DNA of 64,000 nt from Ensifer sp. LCM 4579. GTDB lineage: Bacteria > Pseudomonadota > Alphaproteobacteria > Rhizobiales > Rhizobiaceae. Below the pieces are notes generated by a model, which had not been told where the DNA came from, searched no databases, and saw only the letters and a list, made by a program, of their open reading frames with translations. Below are positions 17,361-26,512 of the stretch, one piece after another. The translations under genes and the position numbers were made by a program. Where the stretch lies: NCBI RefSeq assembly GCF_001854885.1, contig NZ_MDDV01000011.1, positions 62,001 to 126,000 on the forward strand. The letters are read 5' to 3'. The stretch's first letter is position 1; the number at the start of each line of letters is the position of its first letter.

Positions 17361-18140
17361 ATGCATTTTCTTGTCCATGAATTCGATCTACCGTCCATCA
17401 AGGAAAGCCTGAGAAAGGCGCATCCTGAAACACGCCCGACGTACCGCATGGAGGCGGCTGCGAAAGGCTTTGGTTTCTCTACTTATGCCAGCTTGCTGAC
17501 CTCACTGAAAGCCGGCGCGCTGCAGGTGAGCATCAACGACGAGGCGTATTGTTCCAGTCTGAATGTGCCCGCAGTCGTGGACGGCGACAGGCATGCTCGT
17601 TATCTTTCTCGTGCGGTCGCTCGGGCCATGCTTCGCAAGGTGCTTGTGGAGCATCCGGAGCTGACGCTACGGGGCTTCGACTCAATCTGGCAGGGCGGTC
17701 GCGATGAGTTGCGCAAGACGAAGGATGAGCGTGAAGCTCTTTTCATGGAGAGACGACGCGAAGCCTATGAGGGCGACTGGACCGCAGACCAGTTCGAATT
17801 GGCGCTGATTTTCCTTTCACGGCAGAACAGAATTAAATCGCTCAATCGTCAGATGGGAAGTTATGGTCTGAAGCACCGCGCCGAAAACCTGTCACGGACA
17901 TTCGGTCTGTTTACGCATCTGGGGAACTATGTTTCCAATGGAATGCTTATTGCCGCGGCCTACGCGACAGGCTTCACCGTCAAACGCTCCGCATTCGACT
18001 CTTATAATGCTCATCTAAACATCTCCATGCAGACGGTGAATGCGTCACGAGGCTGGGAAAGAAACTCGCAGCTAGAGAATCGCGCAATCGTTTTCTCTAT
18101 GTATGCGCCGCCAGCGGTTGTAAGAGCTGCACAGGTGTGA
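17361..18140 (+). CDS. Hypothetical protein
   Basis: The 259-residue product is mostly helical and charged in the middle, with a hydrophobic stretch near 200-215 (YVSNGMLIAAAYATGF) that is too short and polar to be a confident membrane segment. The start codon at 17361 follows GAGG in GATGAGGTTTCGCC. I recognise no domain. It lies 180 bases after the AlbA_2 gene in the same direction and may be a partner of it. Confidence 0.6.
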   Translation: MHFLVHEFDLPSIKESLRKAHPETRPTYRMEAAAKGFGFSTYASLLTSLKAGALQVSINDEAYCSSLNVPAVVDGDRHARYLSRAVARAMLRKVLVEHPELTLRGFDSIWQGGRDELRKTKDEREALFMERRREAYEGDWTADQFELALIFLSRQNRIKSLNRQMGSYGLKHRAENLSRTFGLFTHLGNYVSNGMLIAAAYATGFTVKRSAFDSYNAHLNISMQTVNASRGWERNSQLENRAIVFSMYAPPAVVRAAQV

Positions 18141-18416
18141 ACGGCGGCGGGGAACCGAACCAACACGCTTTCCGCTTGTCGCCTGCCATTCCTGTTATTC
18201 CGACTGCAACAACGATGCTTTCCTGGACCTTGCATGCGTGTCACGCGGCGTCGGTGCTTCCGCTTGCATTGTCGCAACGTAGGCAATCATGAGGTCAGTG
18301 GCTCTCCTCAAGGCCGCGAACGGCGTCCAGGGGGCTGTCGCGGTCGACATCCCGTGGGGTATTGGCCGCACGTTCCCACTGAACTTAGGGTGTTAATAGC
18401 CATCGGCTTTACGGCT

Positions 18417-20897
18417 TTACACCATGATCTCGTTTTCAGCTGCGATCTCGGTCTCAATTCGCGTCTTGGCAGCGACGACCCCACTATAGAGATCGATGTC
18501 GACGCCGGGCGCCTTTAACGTGACGACCAATGAATAGCGTGTCTTGCGATTGACAATGTCTTTGGAGGCGCGGCTGCGCCACCAGCCAAGGACCGGCTTC
18601 ACGCAAAGCAGCTCGCGGCTCAATAACTCTGCCGCAGGGCCGGTCCAAACATCGCAATGCAGCGATCCGGCTGAAATGCTGCTTGGTCCAAGCATCCACC
18701 TGGCATCGTCGGGATGACTCGGCGCCCGTGCACCATCCTCGCGCTCGGCGGCGTTGACCCGCTGCTTGAAACGGCTAGCAAGCTCGCCCCTGCGCTGTAG
18801 ATCGAAGCGGAGTCCAAAGGATTGGTACCGCTGTGGATCGACATTGGCCGAGAATCCCGGATTCGGATCGATGAAATAGGACAGCGTCACCTTGAGCTCA
18901 ATGATCGTGTTCTGCAACTCCTCCAGGACCGCAGCGGGTAATGGGATCCGGTAGTAGTGGCATTCATTGAACTCCCGCTGTCCCTTTAAGCGGAACGGCT
19001 GGATATCGGCCTGCGCTATCAGCGCGAGATGATCCCGCGCCGACGCGGAGGCACGCTCGAAATCAGGCACGCCGTAGCCGAATCGCCGCACCAAGGGGTA
19101 TCGGTCCTTCTTTCCCATCGGACCGTTGAGCTGCTGCAGCATCGGCTCGGTCCATTCGGCGCTATGGACAACTAGGGCCCTGATGGTCTCTGGCCAGTAG
19201 TCCGGGTGTTGGGCAGTCAGCCTTGCGACCATCCGGGCTGCCTGCGCCGTCGCGGCGCTTGTCGCCTGGAATGCTGTGAGCGCATTCGCATCTGATTTTG
19301 GCGACGTGGTCAGGAGCGATAGGGAGTCTAGGCTGAGAACTTCCCGGCGGGCAGGGCTGACCGCCCGGTTGCCTGCCTCTAGGACCACTTCAGGCTTGAT
19401 CGGTGCTCTGCCGTGGGCCCAAGTGACGCTTGTGCGGCTGTAGGGGCTGAGCTCGCCGGCCTCAACGAGGCAAGACCAGGCCTCATAGCCCCCATCGGCG
19501 ATCTGGTTCAAATCCGTGTATCCGCCAACCGTGAGGGCGTTCCAGGCCTGACTTGGATCCTCGGCCGGATAATCATCCTGTGGGGAAATACGGGCGAATT
19601 CGATTTCCGCCGGTACGTTGCCGGCGGAGATGACGAACAGCCGCTTCGGGGCGGTATCGTCGTCGCCGTTCATGGTGCCAGCGGCAGCCTGGTCGATCGC
19701 TGCACTCCAGGTCGACGGCCTTGCGCCCGAAACATCATCATTCGTGACGGCCATGCAGAAGACCCGGCTTCTCTCGGGGGCGGCGATTTCCGCTAGCGAC
19801 ACGGCGGTCTGGGTAATTACACCGTAGGAATGCGGATCGTTCGGGTCCATGCCCTTCGGCGGCAGGAGTTTCACGGACTCCAACCGATGGGTGAGGCGCC
19901 GTTCGGATCGATCTGAAAGCGAGGTTGTCAAATCGCCATGCAGAGCAAGGCCTGCCATTGCGGTTCCGTGGTTATGATGATCGTCGACGCCCCAATCACG
20001 GTCGATCGCATGCTGGTCAGCGGTAGCGAGCGCCGGCTCGATCAGCGAGTGGGCGCGATTGATGCCCGTATCCAGCACGCAAACGGCCGGCACATCATTT
20101 CCAGGCCAGACGGTGCGGGCGGCAAGGTCATCAACCCATTCATTCTGGCTTTCCCGGGCATCTTCCAGAAAAAACACCGGCGTGTCGCTCGCTCGTCTAA
20201 GCTCGCTGACGACACCAGTTGCAAAGGTCATCAATTCGATCGCGGCGCGGCGCGCTAGGACCGGAATAACAACGGCCTCCGGGAAATAGAGGCGGCGATC
20301 GGCCGATGCCGCGCGCAGCCCGAGCCGGCCACACACATCGTCGACTGCCGTTTCGTTGTCGCGATGCGCCCATACCGCCCACCACATGAGATGCTGCGGA
20401 TCGTCGGGCAGGGCTTTCGGATCGTCGGTCCAGAAGACCTCAAGGTGGGCGCGCCTGATCGCCTCGATCCTTTCGACGCGGTTTGCGTTGGGCGGATTGC
20501 CTTTCGGGGAAAGCGGACCGTTCAGATAGTCGTCGAGAATCTGCTGAATGGCTTCCTGCGAATTGTCCGGGACATAAAGTGCTACGGTGCGGGCATTGGC
20601 TCGATCCTTTGTCGCGCCCGGCCGGATCCCCTGCCTTTTCCATTCCAAGACGTCCACGCTGGTGCCTGACCGCAACTCGACTTCGATATAGCCTCCTTTG
20701 GCGGGTTCCAGCCTGGGATCAGCTCCTCTAAGCTCCGTGATCGCGGCGAGCGCGACGTTCAGCTCATTGGCGAGTTTGCGGCCATGCTCCGCACGAATAC
20801 GCGGGACGCTCGATCCGCCACCTCCCGTGCCGCTGTAGGGGCTTGCGGTATGAAGTGCCGAAACATCGATATGAGGAAGCGTGAATCGGCTCGCCAT
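18417..20897 (-). CDS. S8-family (subtilisin-like) serine protease
   Basis: The catalytic triad is visible in an 826-residue protein: Asp276 in VLDTGIN, His310 in HNHGTAMAG and Ser547 in ATSAATAQA, plus oxyanion-hole Asn427 in VISAGN. The serine motif is ATSAA instead of GTSxA. There is no signal peptide, so it is probably cytoplasmic. The N-terminal 270 residues precede the protease domain and the C-terminal 250 may be a beta-rich domain. It starts three bases after the stop of the AAA+ gene upstream. Cytoplasmic S8 proteases paired with AAA+ ATPases recur in bacterial genomes and are suspected defence or quality-control modules; the function here is inferred from that pairing. Confidence 0.9.
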   Translation of the reverse strand: MASRFTLPHIDVSALHTASPYSGTGGGGSSVPRIRAEHGRKLANELNVALAAITELRGADPRLEPAKGGYIEVELRSGTSVDVLEWKRQGIRPGATKDRANARTVALYVPDNSQEAIQQILDDYLNGPLSPKGNPPNANRVERIEAIRRAHLEVFWTDDPKALPDDPQHLMWWAVWAHRDNETAVDDVCGRLGLRAASADRRLYFPEAVVIPVLARRAAIELMTFATGVVSELRRASDTPVFFLEDARESQNEWVDDLAARTVWPGNDVPAVCVLDTGINRAHSLIEPALATADQHAIDRDWGVDDHHNHGTAMAGLALHGDLTTSLSDRSERRLTHRLESVKLLPPKGMDPNDPHSYGVITQTAVSLAEIAAPERSRVFCMAVTNDDVSGARPSTWSAAIDQAAAGTMNGDDDTAPKRLFVISAGNVPAEIEFARISPQDDYPAEDPSQAWNALTVGGYTDLNQIADGGYEAWSCLVEAGELSPYSRTSVTWAHGRAPIKPEVVLEAGNRAVSPARREVLSLDSLSLLTTSPKSDANALTAFQATSAATAQAARMVARLTAQHPDYWPETIRALVVHSAEWTEPMLQQLNGPMGKKDRYPLVRRFGYGVPDFERASASARDHLALIAQADIQPFRLKGQREFNECHYYRIPLPAAVLEELQNTIIELKVTLSYFIDPNPGFSANVDPQRYQSFGLRFDLQRRGELASRFKQRVNAAEREDGARAPSHPDDARWMLGPSSISAGSLHCDVWTGPAAELLSRELLCVKPVLGWWRSRASKDIVNRKTRYSLVVTLKAPGVDIDLYSGVVAAKTRIETEIAAENEIMV

Positions 20898-20900
20898 CGG

Positions 20901-21905
20901 TTAATTTGAGCGCCTCTCGTCAAGGAATGCATCGCGCATTTCCCGCCGCTGATTGAGGCGTTGAACGACGTCATCGGTCGAGATCACCTTCCGTTCATCC
21001 AGGATTGCGGTCTTTACCACATCGTCGGTCGCGCGGACGATTTCGGATTGGCTGAGACCGTCGGCGGCCTTGACGATTTTCGTCCAGCCAAGCCGGGCCG
21101 ACGACATTGGCTTCAGATTATTGACGATGATCTGCTTGATCTGATCGGCCGTCGGAGCTTCGAACTCGAGGACTAAGTCGTAGCGGCGCAGAAGGGCGCG
21201 GTCGAGGAGAGACGGGTGATTGGTAGAGCAGACGATCAGACTATCGGTCGAATTGCCTTCCTCCATGAACTGCAAGAAAGAATTGAGGACGCGCCGCATT
21301 TCGGCGACGTCGTTGGTCGACGTTCGGTGCGCGCCGACGGCGTCGAACTCGTCGAATAGGTAGACGCCACGGCGCTTTGCCGTTTCATCGAAAACAAGCC
21401 TGAGCTTTGCTGCGGTTTCGCCCATGTAGCGCGTGATCAGCCCCTCCAAACGGATTACGTAAAAGGGCAGGTTGAGTTCGCCTGCAATTGCTTCTGCTGA
21501 CATCGTCTTGCCCGAGCCAGGCGGCCCGACGAACAGGACTCTACGATTGGGAGTGCGGCCATGTTCGCGCAGCCAGTCGCGTTTTCTCTGCTGGCGGATC
21601 ATATCGCTGAGATTGTCGAGGAGAGCTGGCGCCAGAACCATATCCTTGAGCTTAAGGTGTGGCTCGCGAAGCTCCAGCAGCCCTTCGAGATCTCCGCGCG
21701 GGGTGCCAAGCGGAATGGCTACGCTCGGGCCGCGAGACCGGCGAGCACGGGCCTTATCGACTTCCGCACGCATCTCCTCTGCCGTAGTCTTGTGTCCTTG
21801 GCGGGCTTCGGATGCAGCGATCTGGAGGGCAATCGAGAAAAACAGGTCGTCGTCGCCTTCTGCGCGGCTTCTCAGCATGGCAAGGATTTGTTTAGCGTTC
21901 GACAC
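20901..21905 (-). CDS. AAA+ ATPase partner of the S8 protease
   Basis: I choose the GTG at 21905 because GAGAGA precedes it and the product then begins MSNAKQILAMLRS, as expected for this family; the longer frame to 22034 adds unrelated residues. In the 334-residue protein Walker A GPPGSGKT is at 127-134, Walker B VYLFDEFD near 181-188, sensor 1 in IVCSTNHP, and arginines in LLRRYD. The type resembles FtsH- or ClpX-related remodelling ATPases. It presumably unfolds or delivers substrates to, or gates, the protease encoded next to it. Confidence 0.88.
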   Translation of the reverse strand: MSNAKQILAMLRSRAEGDDDLFFSIALQIAASEARQGHKTTAEEMRAEVDKARARRSRGPSVAIPLGTPRGDLEGLLELREPHLKLKDMVLAPALLDNLSDMIRQQRKRDWLREHGRTPNRRVLFVGPPGSGKTMSAEAIAGELNLPFYVIRLEGLITRYMGETAAKLRLVFDETAKRRGVYLFDEFDAVGAHRTSTNDVAEMRRVLNSFLQFMEEGNSTDSLIVCSTNHPSLLDRALLRRYDLVLEFEAPTADQIKQIIVNNLKPMSSARLGWTKIVKAADGLSQSEIVRATDDVVKTAILDERKVISTDDVVQRLNQRREMRDAFLDERRSN

Positions 21906-22312
21906 AATCGTTCTCTCTATGTTGAGCCATCCTAATACAAAATGGCGCGGCAAGATAAGGTGGTGGGACATGTCATCCACACCGGGATCGTGCGCCAAAA
22001 GCCCCAATAATTCCTTACCTGGAGGGGCCGTCACTTACGGTAAGGCTGCCTCGATTTCCAGTGGAAAACTCGCTTCGGCTAGGTCTCGTTCCCCTCTTAA
22101 TAATCAGAACATAGCAAGAACGCACACTGCGCCGCAAGCACGGGATTGCAAAGTGCAAATCCCTCGCGGTGGCAATAGCCCAACCCACGACGAGCGCCTA
22201 TCGTTGAGGTTAGCGCAACAGTCGGCCACAGCCACGATAGTGGCTTTTAGGCCCAGTCGGCGCGAAGCTGCGAATTTGGCCAAGTTGAAGAACAAGCCAC
22301 GAACGCCAGTAT
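21906..22312. other. Intergenic region
   Basis: Between the recombinase stop and the AAA+ gene start, no frame has a convincing start or product. It must contain the promoter for the AAA+-protease operon. A short stretch at about 22020-22050 contains GGAGGGGCC and GTAAGG motifs but nothing I can assign. Confidence 0.35.
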
Positions 22313-23172
22313 TTACCTGGATCGTTCCTCACCACCGATCTCATGGATGTCCGCTTCGATGGAGCATCGGTGGCTCTCGGCGATGTTGAACATCTCGGCA
22401 TAGAGGTGCTCGATTTTATCCTCGAGGCCGACACCTTCCGGATCGTCGTCATAAGTGACCGTCAGCCGGTAGTCGCGATTGCCGGCCTTCACCATGGCAT
22501 AGTCGCGTTCCAGCATCGCTTCGATCCGCTCGCGAGCGGGTTTCCTGCCGCGCCCGTGCTTGCTGAAATTCTCGACATTCAGGTGCCGGGCGATGGCGGC
22601 GGAAGGTGGCTTCTCCGGCAGTGCCGTCTTCGACGGGAGCGCATCGAGCGCCCGATAAACCGTCATCCTGGATACTTTCAGATCACGCGCGACGCTGGCC
22701 TTGCTGGCGCCAGCGGCAATGCGCCGGCGAATTTCTTCGTCATCGACATTCTTCTTGCGGCCTTTGTAACCGCCCTCAGCCTTCGCGGCTTCGATGTCAG
22801 CTCGCTGTCGATACTTGATGAACTTCAGTTCCATATCGGCGACCATACCAAGGATGGTGATGACCATCCGTCCCATGTCGCCAGCAGTCGTTACCTCCGG
22901 CTCGAGGACGCGGAGGGACGCTCCCTTTTCGTCGAGCTCGTGAACCAGGTTCAGGACGTCGCGGGTGGAGCGGCCCAGCCGATCGAGCCGCAGCACGACC
23001 AATTCGTCGCCGGCGCGCAGGAACTGCATGGTCGTTTCCAGGTCTGTTCTCCCCGATCGTGAGGCGCCCGATCCGGTCTCTTGGCGCACGATTTCGCAGC
23101 CCGCCGCCTTGAGCCGGCAGATTTGGATATCGAGATCCTGATCAGTGGTGCTGACGCGGGTATCGATTTCAT
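22313..23172 (-). CDS. Serine recombinase (resolvase) with damaged N-terminal coding
   Basis: From the GTG at 23089 the frame encodes RQETGSGASRSGR, VVLRLDRLGRS, the long helix around MGRMVITILGMVADMELKF, an HTH (SKASVARDLKVSRMTVYRAL) and a 100-residue C-terminal extension seen in some Tn3-type resolvases. The catalytic-serine motif RVSTTDQD lies upstream in the same frame but without a start codon: the expected ATG at 23172 is in another frame, and the DNA between it and RVSTTDQ is about four bases shorter than a normal resolvase start. If read from 23089 the protein would lack its catalytic serine. Confidence 0.75.
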
Positions 23173-23247
23173 AAGTCGGCTTCAGCGGGTGCTTGGAAGC
23201 GAGTTCACGCCGAGTATTATGGGCGAGGTCGAGGAAGGAGGAGCAGA

Positions 23248-24741
23248 GTGACGGACAATGATTCTGAGCCAGAGCGGGCGCTGAAGAGCGCTAACGAGAA
23301 CGTGTACTACTGTCTCGCGACTTTGCATGGAGAGCCAGAGTCCGGAAAACTTGGCGACCTGCTCGATCGCAACCGTAACGAATGGCAGCGATGGCTGGAC
23401 GCCGGCAACAACGGATCGGCGAGCGCCGCCGATCCCGACTTGGTCACTTGTCGAGCGGTCCGAGGTGAACTCACGTCGCTGCTCCGATCGCGTATGGACA
23501 ATGCCAATGCCGAGCTTCCCGATTCCACCCGGCCGGCGGATTTCTCCGACACGATTTTCGAGCGGAAGCTGTTCCTGGGAGGATACAAGTTCCCAGCAGG
23601 TGCCCGTTTCGAGAGGTCCGTCTTCAAGCGAGGCATCGACGCCACCAACGCCAGCTTCGACGGCGATCTATCGCTTGTCTCGGCGAAGATAAAGGTTCGC
23701 GGGAATTTTCGAGGGGCAACGTTTAATTATGTCACGCTCGACTGCCTTGAAGTTGAAGGGCAACTGGGGTTTGCCGGCGACGTCCGCGGCGAGTTCAGTA
23801 TGCGCGAATGCACGGTTTCCGGCGAGACTGTGTTCTCGCGCATGCATTTCAAGAGCGATGCGTATTTCGGGAGCGCCCGGCTCGGCTCGGTCCGCTTCAT
23901 CGAACCCACATTTGTCGTGTCGGCGGATTTCGCCCATGCAGAATTCGCAGGTGACGTAGGCTTCTTCAATGCCATGTTTCATGGCGGTTCAGTCTTTATC
24001 GACGCCGTCTTCGGCGCGAGCGCCGAGTTCCGCGGAGCCGCCTTCAAGGACCGCGCGTGGTTCGATCGGACCATATGGCGTGGGGCTCGGGTCTCCTTTA
24101 CAAACGTTAGGTTCGAGGCGGGTAGCCGCTTCCGGGGCGCAACATTCGTGAAGTGCGTCCCCGATTTCCGGGGCGCGGTGCTACACGAGGCAACCGAACT
24201 CGACGGCGTCACGTGGCCGGCCATCTTCAACGAGGACACGGATCAACAGGCCAACCTCTATGCTTATGAACGACTCAAGCTGGAAATGGAGCGGCTGAAG
24301 AAGCATGAGGATGAGCAGTTCTTCTTCCGCCAGGAGTTGCGGGTGCGCCGCGCGCTCATGAAGCCGTGGTCGTTCGGCTGGCTGCTCAATTCCGCGTATG
24401 AGAAGCTGAGCGGCTACGGCTCGAGCTTCATGCGCCCTCTTGTGGGCATGGGCGCACTCGCAGCCGCCGGTTTCGTCGGGCTGATGCTGCTCCCGGTCTC
24501 CACGAGCAAAATATCTCCTTCGAGCACGGCTGCGATCCCTCTTCCGTGGCGATCAGCGGCAGAATTGAGCTTGCTAAACCTGCTTTCCTTCCTGCCAATG
24601 CGAAGGGAAGCTTTAGATGCCCTCAACGACCTCCAGTTCAATTGGATCTTTCGTGCTATCAGCGCAGTCGAGGCGCTCGGTGGCGCCGTTCTGCTCTTCC
24701 TGTTGGCCATGGCACTCAAGAATCGCTTCCGAATGCGGTGA
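23248..24741 (+). CDS. Pentapeptide-repeat protein with two C-terminal membrane segments
   Basis: Translation probably starts at GTG 23248 behind GGAAGGAGGAG. Residues about 95-330 contain degenerate pentapeptide repeats of the A(D/N)LxX type (for example FSDTIF, FRGATF, FRGAAFKD, FRGAVL), which fold into a right-handed quadrilateral helix. A helical linker with KLEMERLKKHEDEQFFF follows. The C-terminus has hydrophobic segments near 400-420 (GMGALAAAGFVGLMLLPV) and 475-492 (GGAVLLFLLAMAL), like the two-helix pore region of ion-channel-type domains. In this setting it could be a membrane-acting effector; that is inference. Confidence 0.75.
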   Translation: MTDNDSEPERALKSANENVYYCLATLHGEPESGKLGDLLDRNRNEWQRWLDAGNNGSASAADPDLVTCRAVRGELTSLLRSRMDNANAELPDSTRPADFSDTIFERKLFLGGYKFPAGARFERSVFKRGIDATNASFDGDLSLVSAKIKVRGNFRGATFNYVTLDCLEVEGQLGFAGDVRGEFSMRECTVSGETVFSRMHFKSDAYFGSARLGSVRFIEPTFVVSADFAHAEFAGDVGFFNAMFHGGSVFIDAVFGASAEFRGAAFKDRAWFDRTIWRGARVSFTNVRFEAGSRFRGATFVKCVPDFRGAVLHEATELDGVTWPAIFNEDTDQQANLYAYERLKLEMERLKKHEDEQFFFRQELRVRRALMKPWSFGWLLNSAYEKLSGYGSSFMRPLVGMGALAAAGFVGLMLLPVSTSKISPSSTAAIPLPWRSAAELSLLNLLSFLPMRREALDALNDLQFNWIFRAISAVEALGGAVLLFLLAMALKNRFRMR

Positions 24742-24759
24742 GTTCTGCGCGCCGAGCGG

Positions 24760-24900
24760 GTGCCCAAGCGCCAGTTGGCGGTGGAAATGATCCTAACTCG
24801 CCTCGACATGCTGGGCGTGTTCGCCGAGTTCGAGACCAAGCTGCGACGCGAACGGCAAATGGAAGGCATGGGGCGGTTCCGGCGAGGGCGAAATGACACC
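24760..24900 (+). pseudogene. Remnant of a serine recombinase
   Basis: The short frame reads MLGVFAEFETKLRRERQMEG, which is the conserved long-helix segment of small serine recombinases, with no catalytic domain before it and no helix-turn-helix after. It starts right after the pentapeptide gene and is therefore the scar of a recombinase at the right boundary of the island. Confidence 0.7.
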
Positions 24901-25132
24901 GCAAGCAGTCATCAAAGCGCGACGGCTCTGTCTTCGAGTGCTTTCCCCATGTGAGAATCCTAAATGTGCGGAACCAATGCCGATTCGTCAATCTGTCGCG
25001 AAAATCCCGAGTTTTTCATCAATTGAATCGCGGAGTGCACTGCGCGAAGAGCTTGCCGACCGACAGCGTTTATCCCACTGCCTGACCGTTTGCTTTTTCC
25101 GGGGGAAGTGGCTGACCAGCGCGACTACATCA

Positions 25133-25645
25133 TTGACGGGTCTTGCCCAGAAAATCGCGGCCCTCGCGACGCTTGAAGGCGAATTTATGTTCCGATCCGG
25201 TCAAGTGTCTCATCGCTACTTTGACAAGTATCGTTTCGAAGGCAATCCTGTCCTGCTGAAGGCACTGGCCCGAGCTATGACAGACCTCCTGCCTCCGGAA
25301 ACAGACATGATCGCAGGCCTTGAGTTGGGCGGCGTCCCACTTGTCACAGCAATATCGCTGGAAACCGGGCTCCCAGCGGCCTTTGTCCGAAAGGAAGACA
25401 AAACCTACGGGACATGCCACGCCATTGAAGGCCAGGACATCGCCGGGCGAAAGGTGACGTTCATCGAGGATGTCATCACCACCGGCGGCGCTGTGGCGGA
25501 CGCCTATCAGCTTGCAGCTAACGAAGGTGCGGAGGTACTAGCAGTAGTATGTGCAATCTGGCGCGGACAAGGCGATCCGAGCATCCAAGACGTTCCTGAG
25601 CTACCCGTCCGTCCAGTGTTCACACGGGCCGACTTGGAACGCTGA
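25133..25645 (+). CDS. pyrE: Orotate phosphoribosyltransferase
   Basis: PyrE converts orotate and PRPP to OMP in pyrimidine synthesis. The product has the family features: GEFMFRSGQVSHRYFDKYRFE near the N-terminus (in pieces FRSGQVSH, YFDKYRFE), FVRKEDKTYGTCHAIEG (catalytic-loop region) and the PRPP-binding VTFIEDVITTGGAV. The frame is open to 24893, but family length and motif position favour the TTG at 25133, giving 170 residues. No ribosome-binding site is clear, which is a caution. It is an isolated copy, probably in addition to a chromosomal pyrE. Confidence 0.8.
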   Translation: MTGLAQKIAALATLEGEFMFRSGQVSHRYFDKYRFEGNPVLLKALARAMTDLLPPETDMIAGLELGGVPLVTAISLETGLPAAFVRKEDKTYGTCHAIEGQDIAGRKVTFIEDVITTGGAVADAYQLAANEGAEVLAVVCAIWRGQGDPSIQDVPELPVRPVFTRADLER

Positions 25646-25955
25646 GGCGATGAAAAGGAGGCCTCTTAATCTACAAGCGACCGATTATTGCGACAACTTG
25701 TACCGAACGGCCACTCCGTTGTACGTCTGTCGTCAAGTTGGCCACTTTCACAGCTTCGGGCCGACCGAGCCTTTTAGCAGTTCTTTGAGCCACTTGAGAG
25801 AAATCTGACGCCCTTCAAAGTGTCGGTCGCAGGTTCGATTCCGTTCAAGACCGTGATTTCCAAGGTTACCGCGGCGCTGAAGTCAGTTAGGACGCTAGAT
25901 CGGCGTGATAAGGGAGGTACGAGCGCCAGGGTCTGCCAGGCGCTCGGAGAATGTA
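25646..25955. other. Intergenic region with tRNA-T-arm-like string
   Basis: No gene is seen. At about 25831-25853 GGTCGCAGGTTCGATTCC followed by GTTCAAGACC resembles the 3' half of a tRNA, but the T-stem does not pair and no 5' half is present, so I do not call a tRNA. Confidence 0.35.
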
Positions 25956-26156
25956 TTAAAGCGCGCGGACGTTTTCTGCCTTGGATTTGCCGGTCTTGCG
26001 ATCCTGACCCAAGTCGTAGCTGACGCGCTGGCCGTCGCTCAGAGCGCCACCCTGCACTGCGGAAATATGGACGAACACGTCGCTTCCACCATTCTCGGGC
26101 GTGATGAAGCCGAACCCCTTCTCGTTGTTGAAGAATTTGACTGTGCCGTTCGCCAT
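25956..26156 (-). CDS. cspA: Cold-shock protein (CspA family)
   Basis: Csp proteins are single OB-fold RNA/ssDNA chaperones. The 66-residue product has the RNP1 motif KGFGFI and RNP2 motif VFVHI in correct spacing ([19 protein letters not shown], then [10 protein letters not shown]). It is full length for the family and stands alone. The upstream 26157-26512 stretch probably includes its promoter and untranslated leader. Confidence 0.93.
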   Translation of the reverse strand: MANGTVKFFNNEKGFGFITPENGGSDVFVHISAVQGGALSDGQRVSYDLGQDRKTGKSKAENVRAL

Positions 26157-26512
26157 GATTTGATCTCCAGAATTCAGCGATGAACGATGGGCCGAAACCT
26201 ATAGGCGCGAGGCGGTGGCCGCAATGCCTCCGTTTGCTCTCGAGCGACACTTGAAAACAGAATGTACCTTCCGTGTTCAAAAGATCGCATAATGTATCGT
26301 CTAGAACGCTTCGCTCAACGTGCAGGCATTTCGGCCGGAAGGAAGGCGGTGCCGGAGGGTCGGTGTGTCTTTTCGACAGATTTCCAGGCATTTTGGCTTG
26401 TGTGTCCTGTTCTGCCGACCTCATTCGCATTGCCAGAGTCTCACTCGGTTTCTATCCTGGCGCATGATCCGCACCGCACTGGTGCGCCGAAGCCCGAGGA
26501 AACAAAAGGCCG
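26157..26512. other. Intergenic region between divergent cspA and exonuclease genes
   Basis: It separates two divergently transcribed genes, so it should hold both promoters. It contains AT-richer DNA at 26260-26300. I see no additional gene; the open frames here are antisense shadows without recognisable products. Confidence 0.35.

Noticed and set aside
25826-25860. tRNA-like string GGTTCGATTCC with GTTCAAGACC, and a similar one near 53648-53680 (GGTTTGATTCC, CTCAAGACC)
   Set aside because: The T-stems do not pair and there is no 5' half with D and anticodon arms, so neither is a tRNA. They may be scraps of one tRNA gene but the evidence is thin.
25774-26430. 218-codon frame on the minus strand across the cold-shock gene
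   Set aside because: It is an alternative frame of cspA and its flanks; the cspA frame has the conserved RNA-binding motifs.
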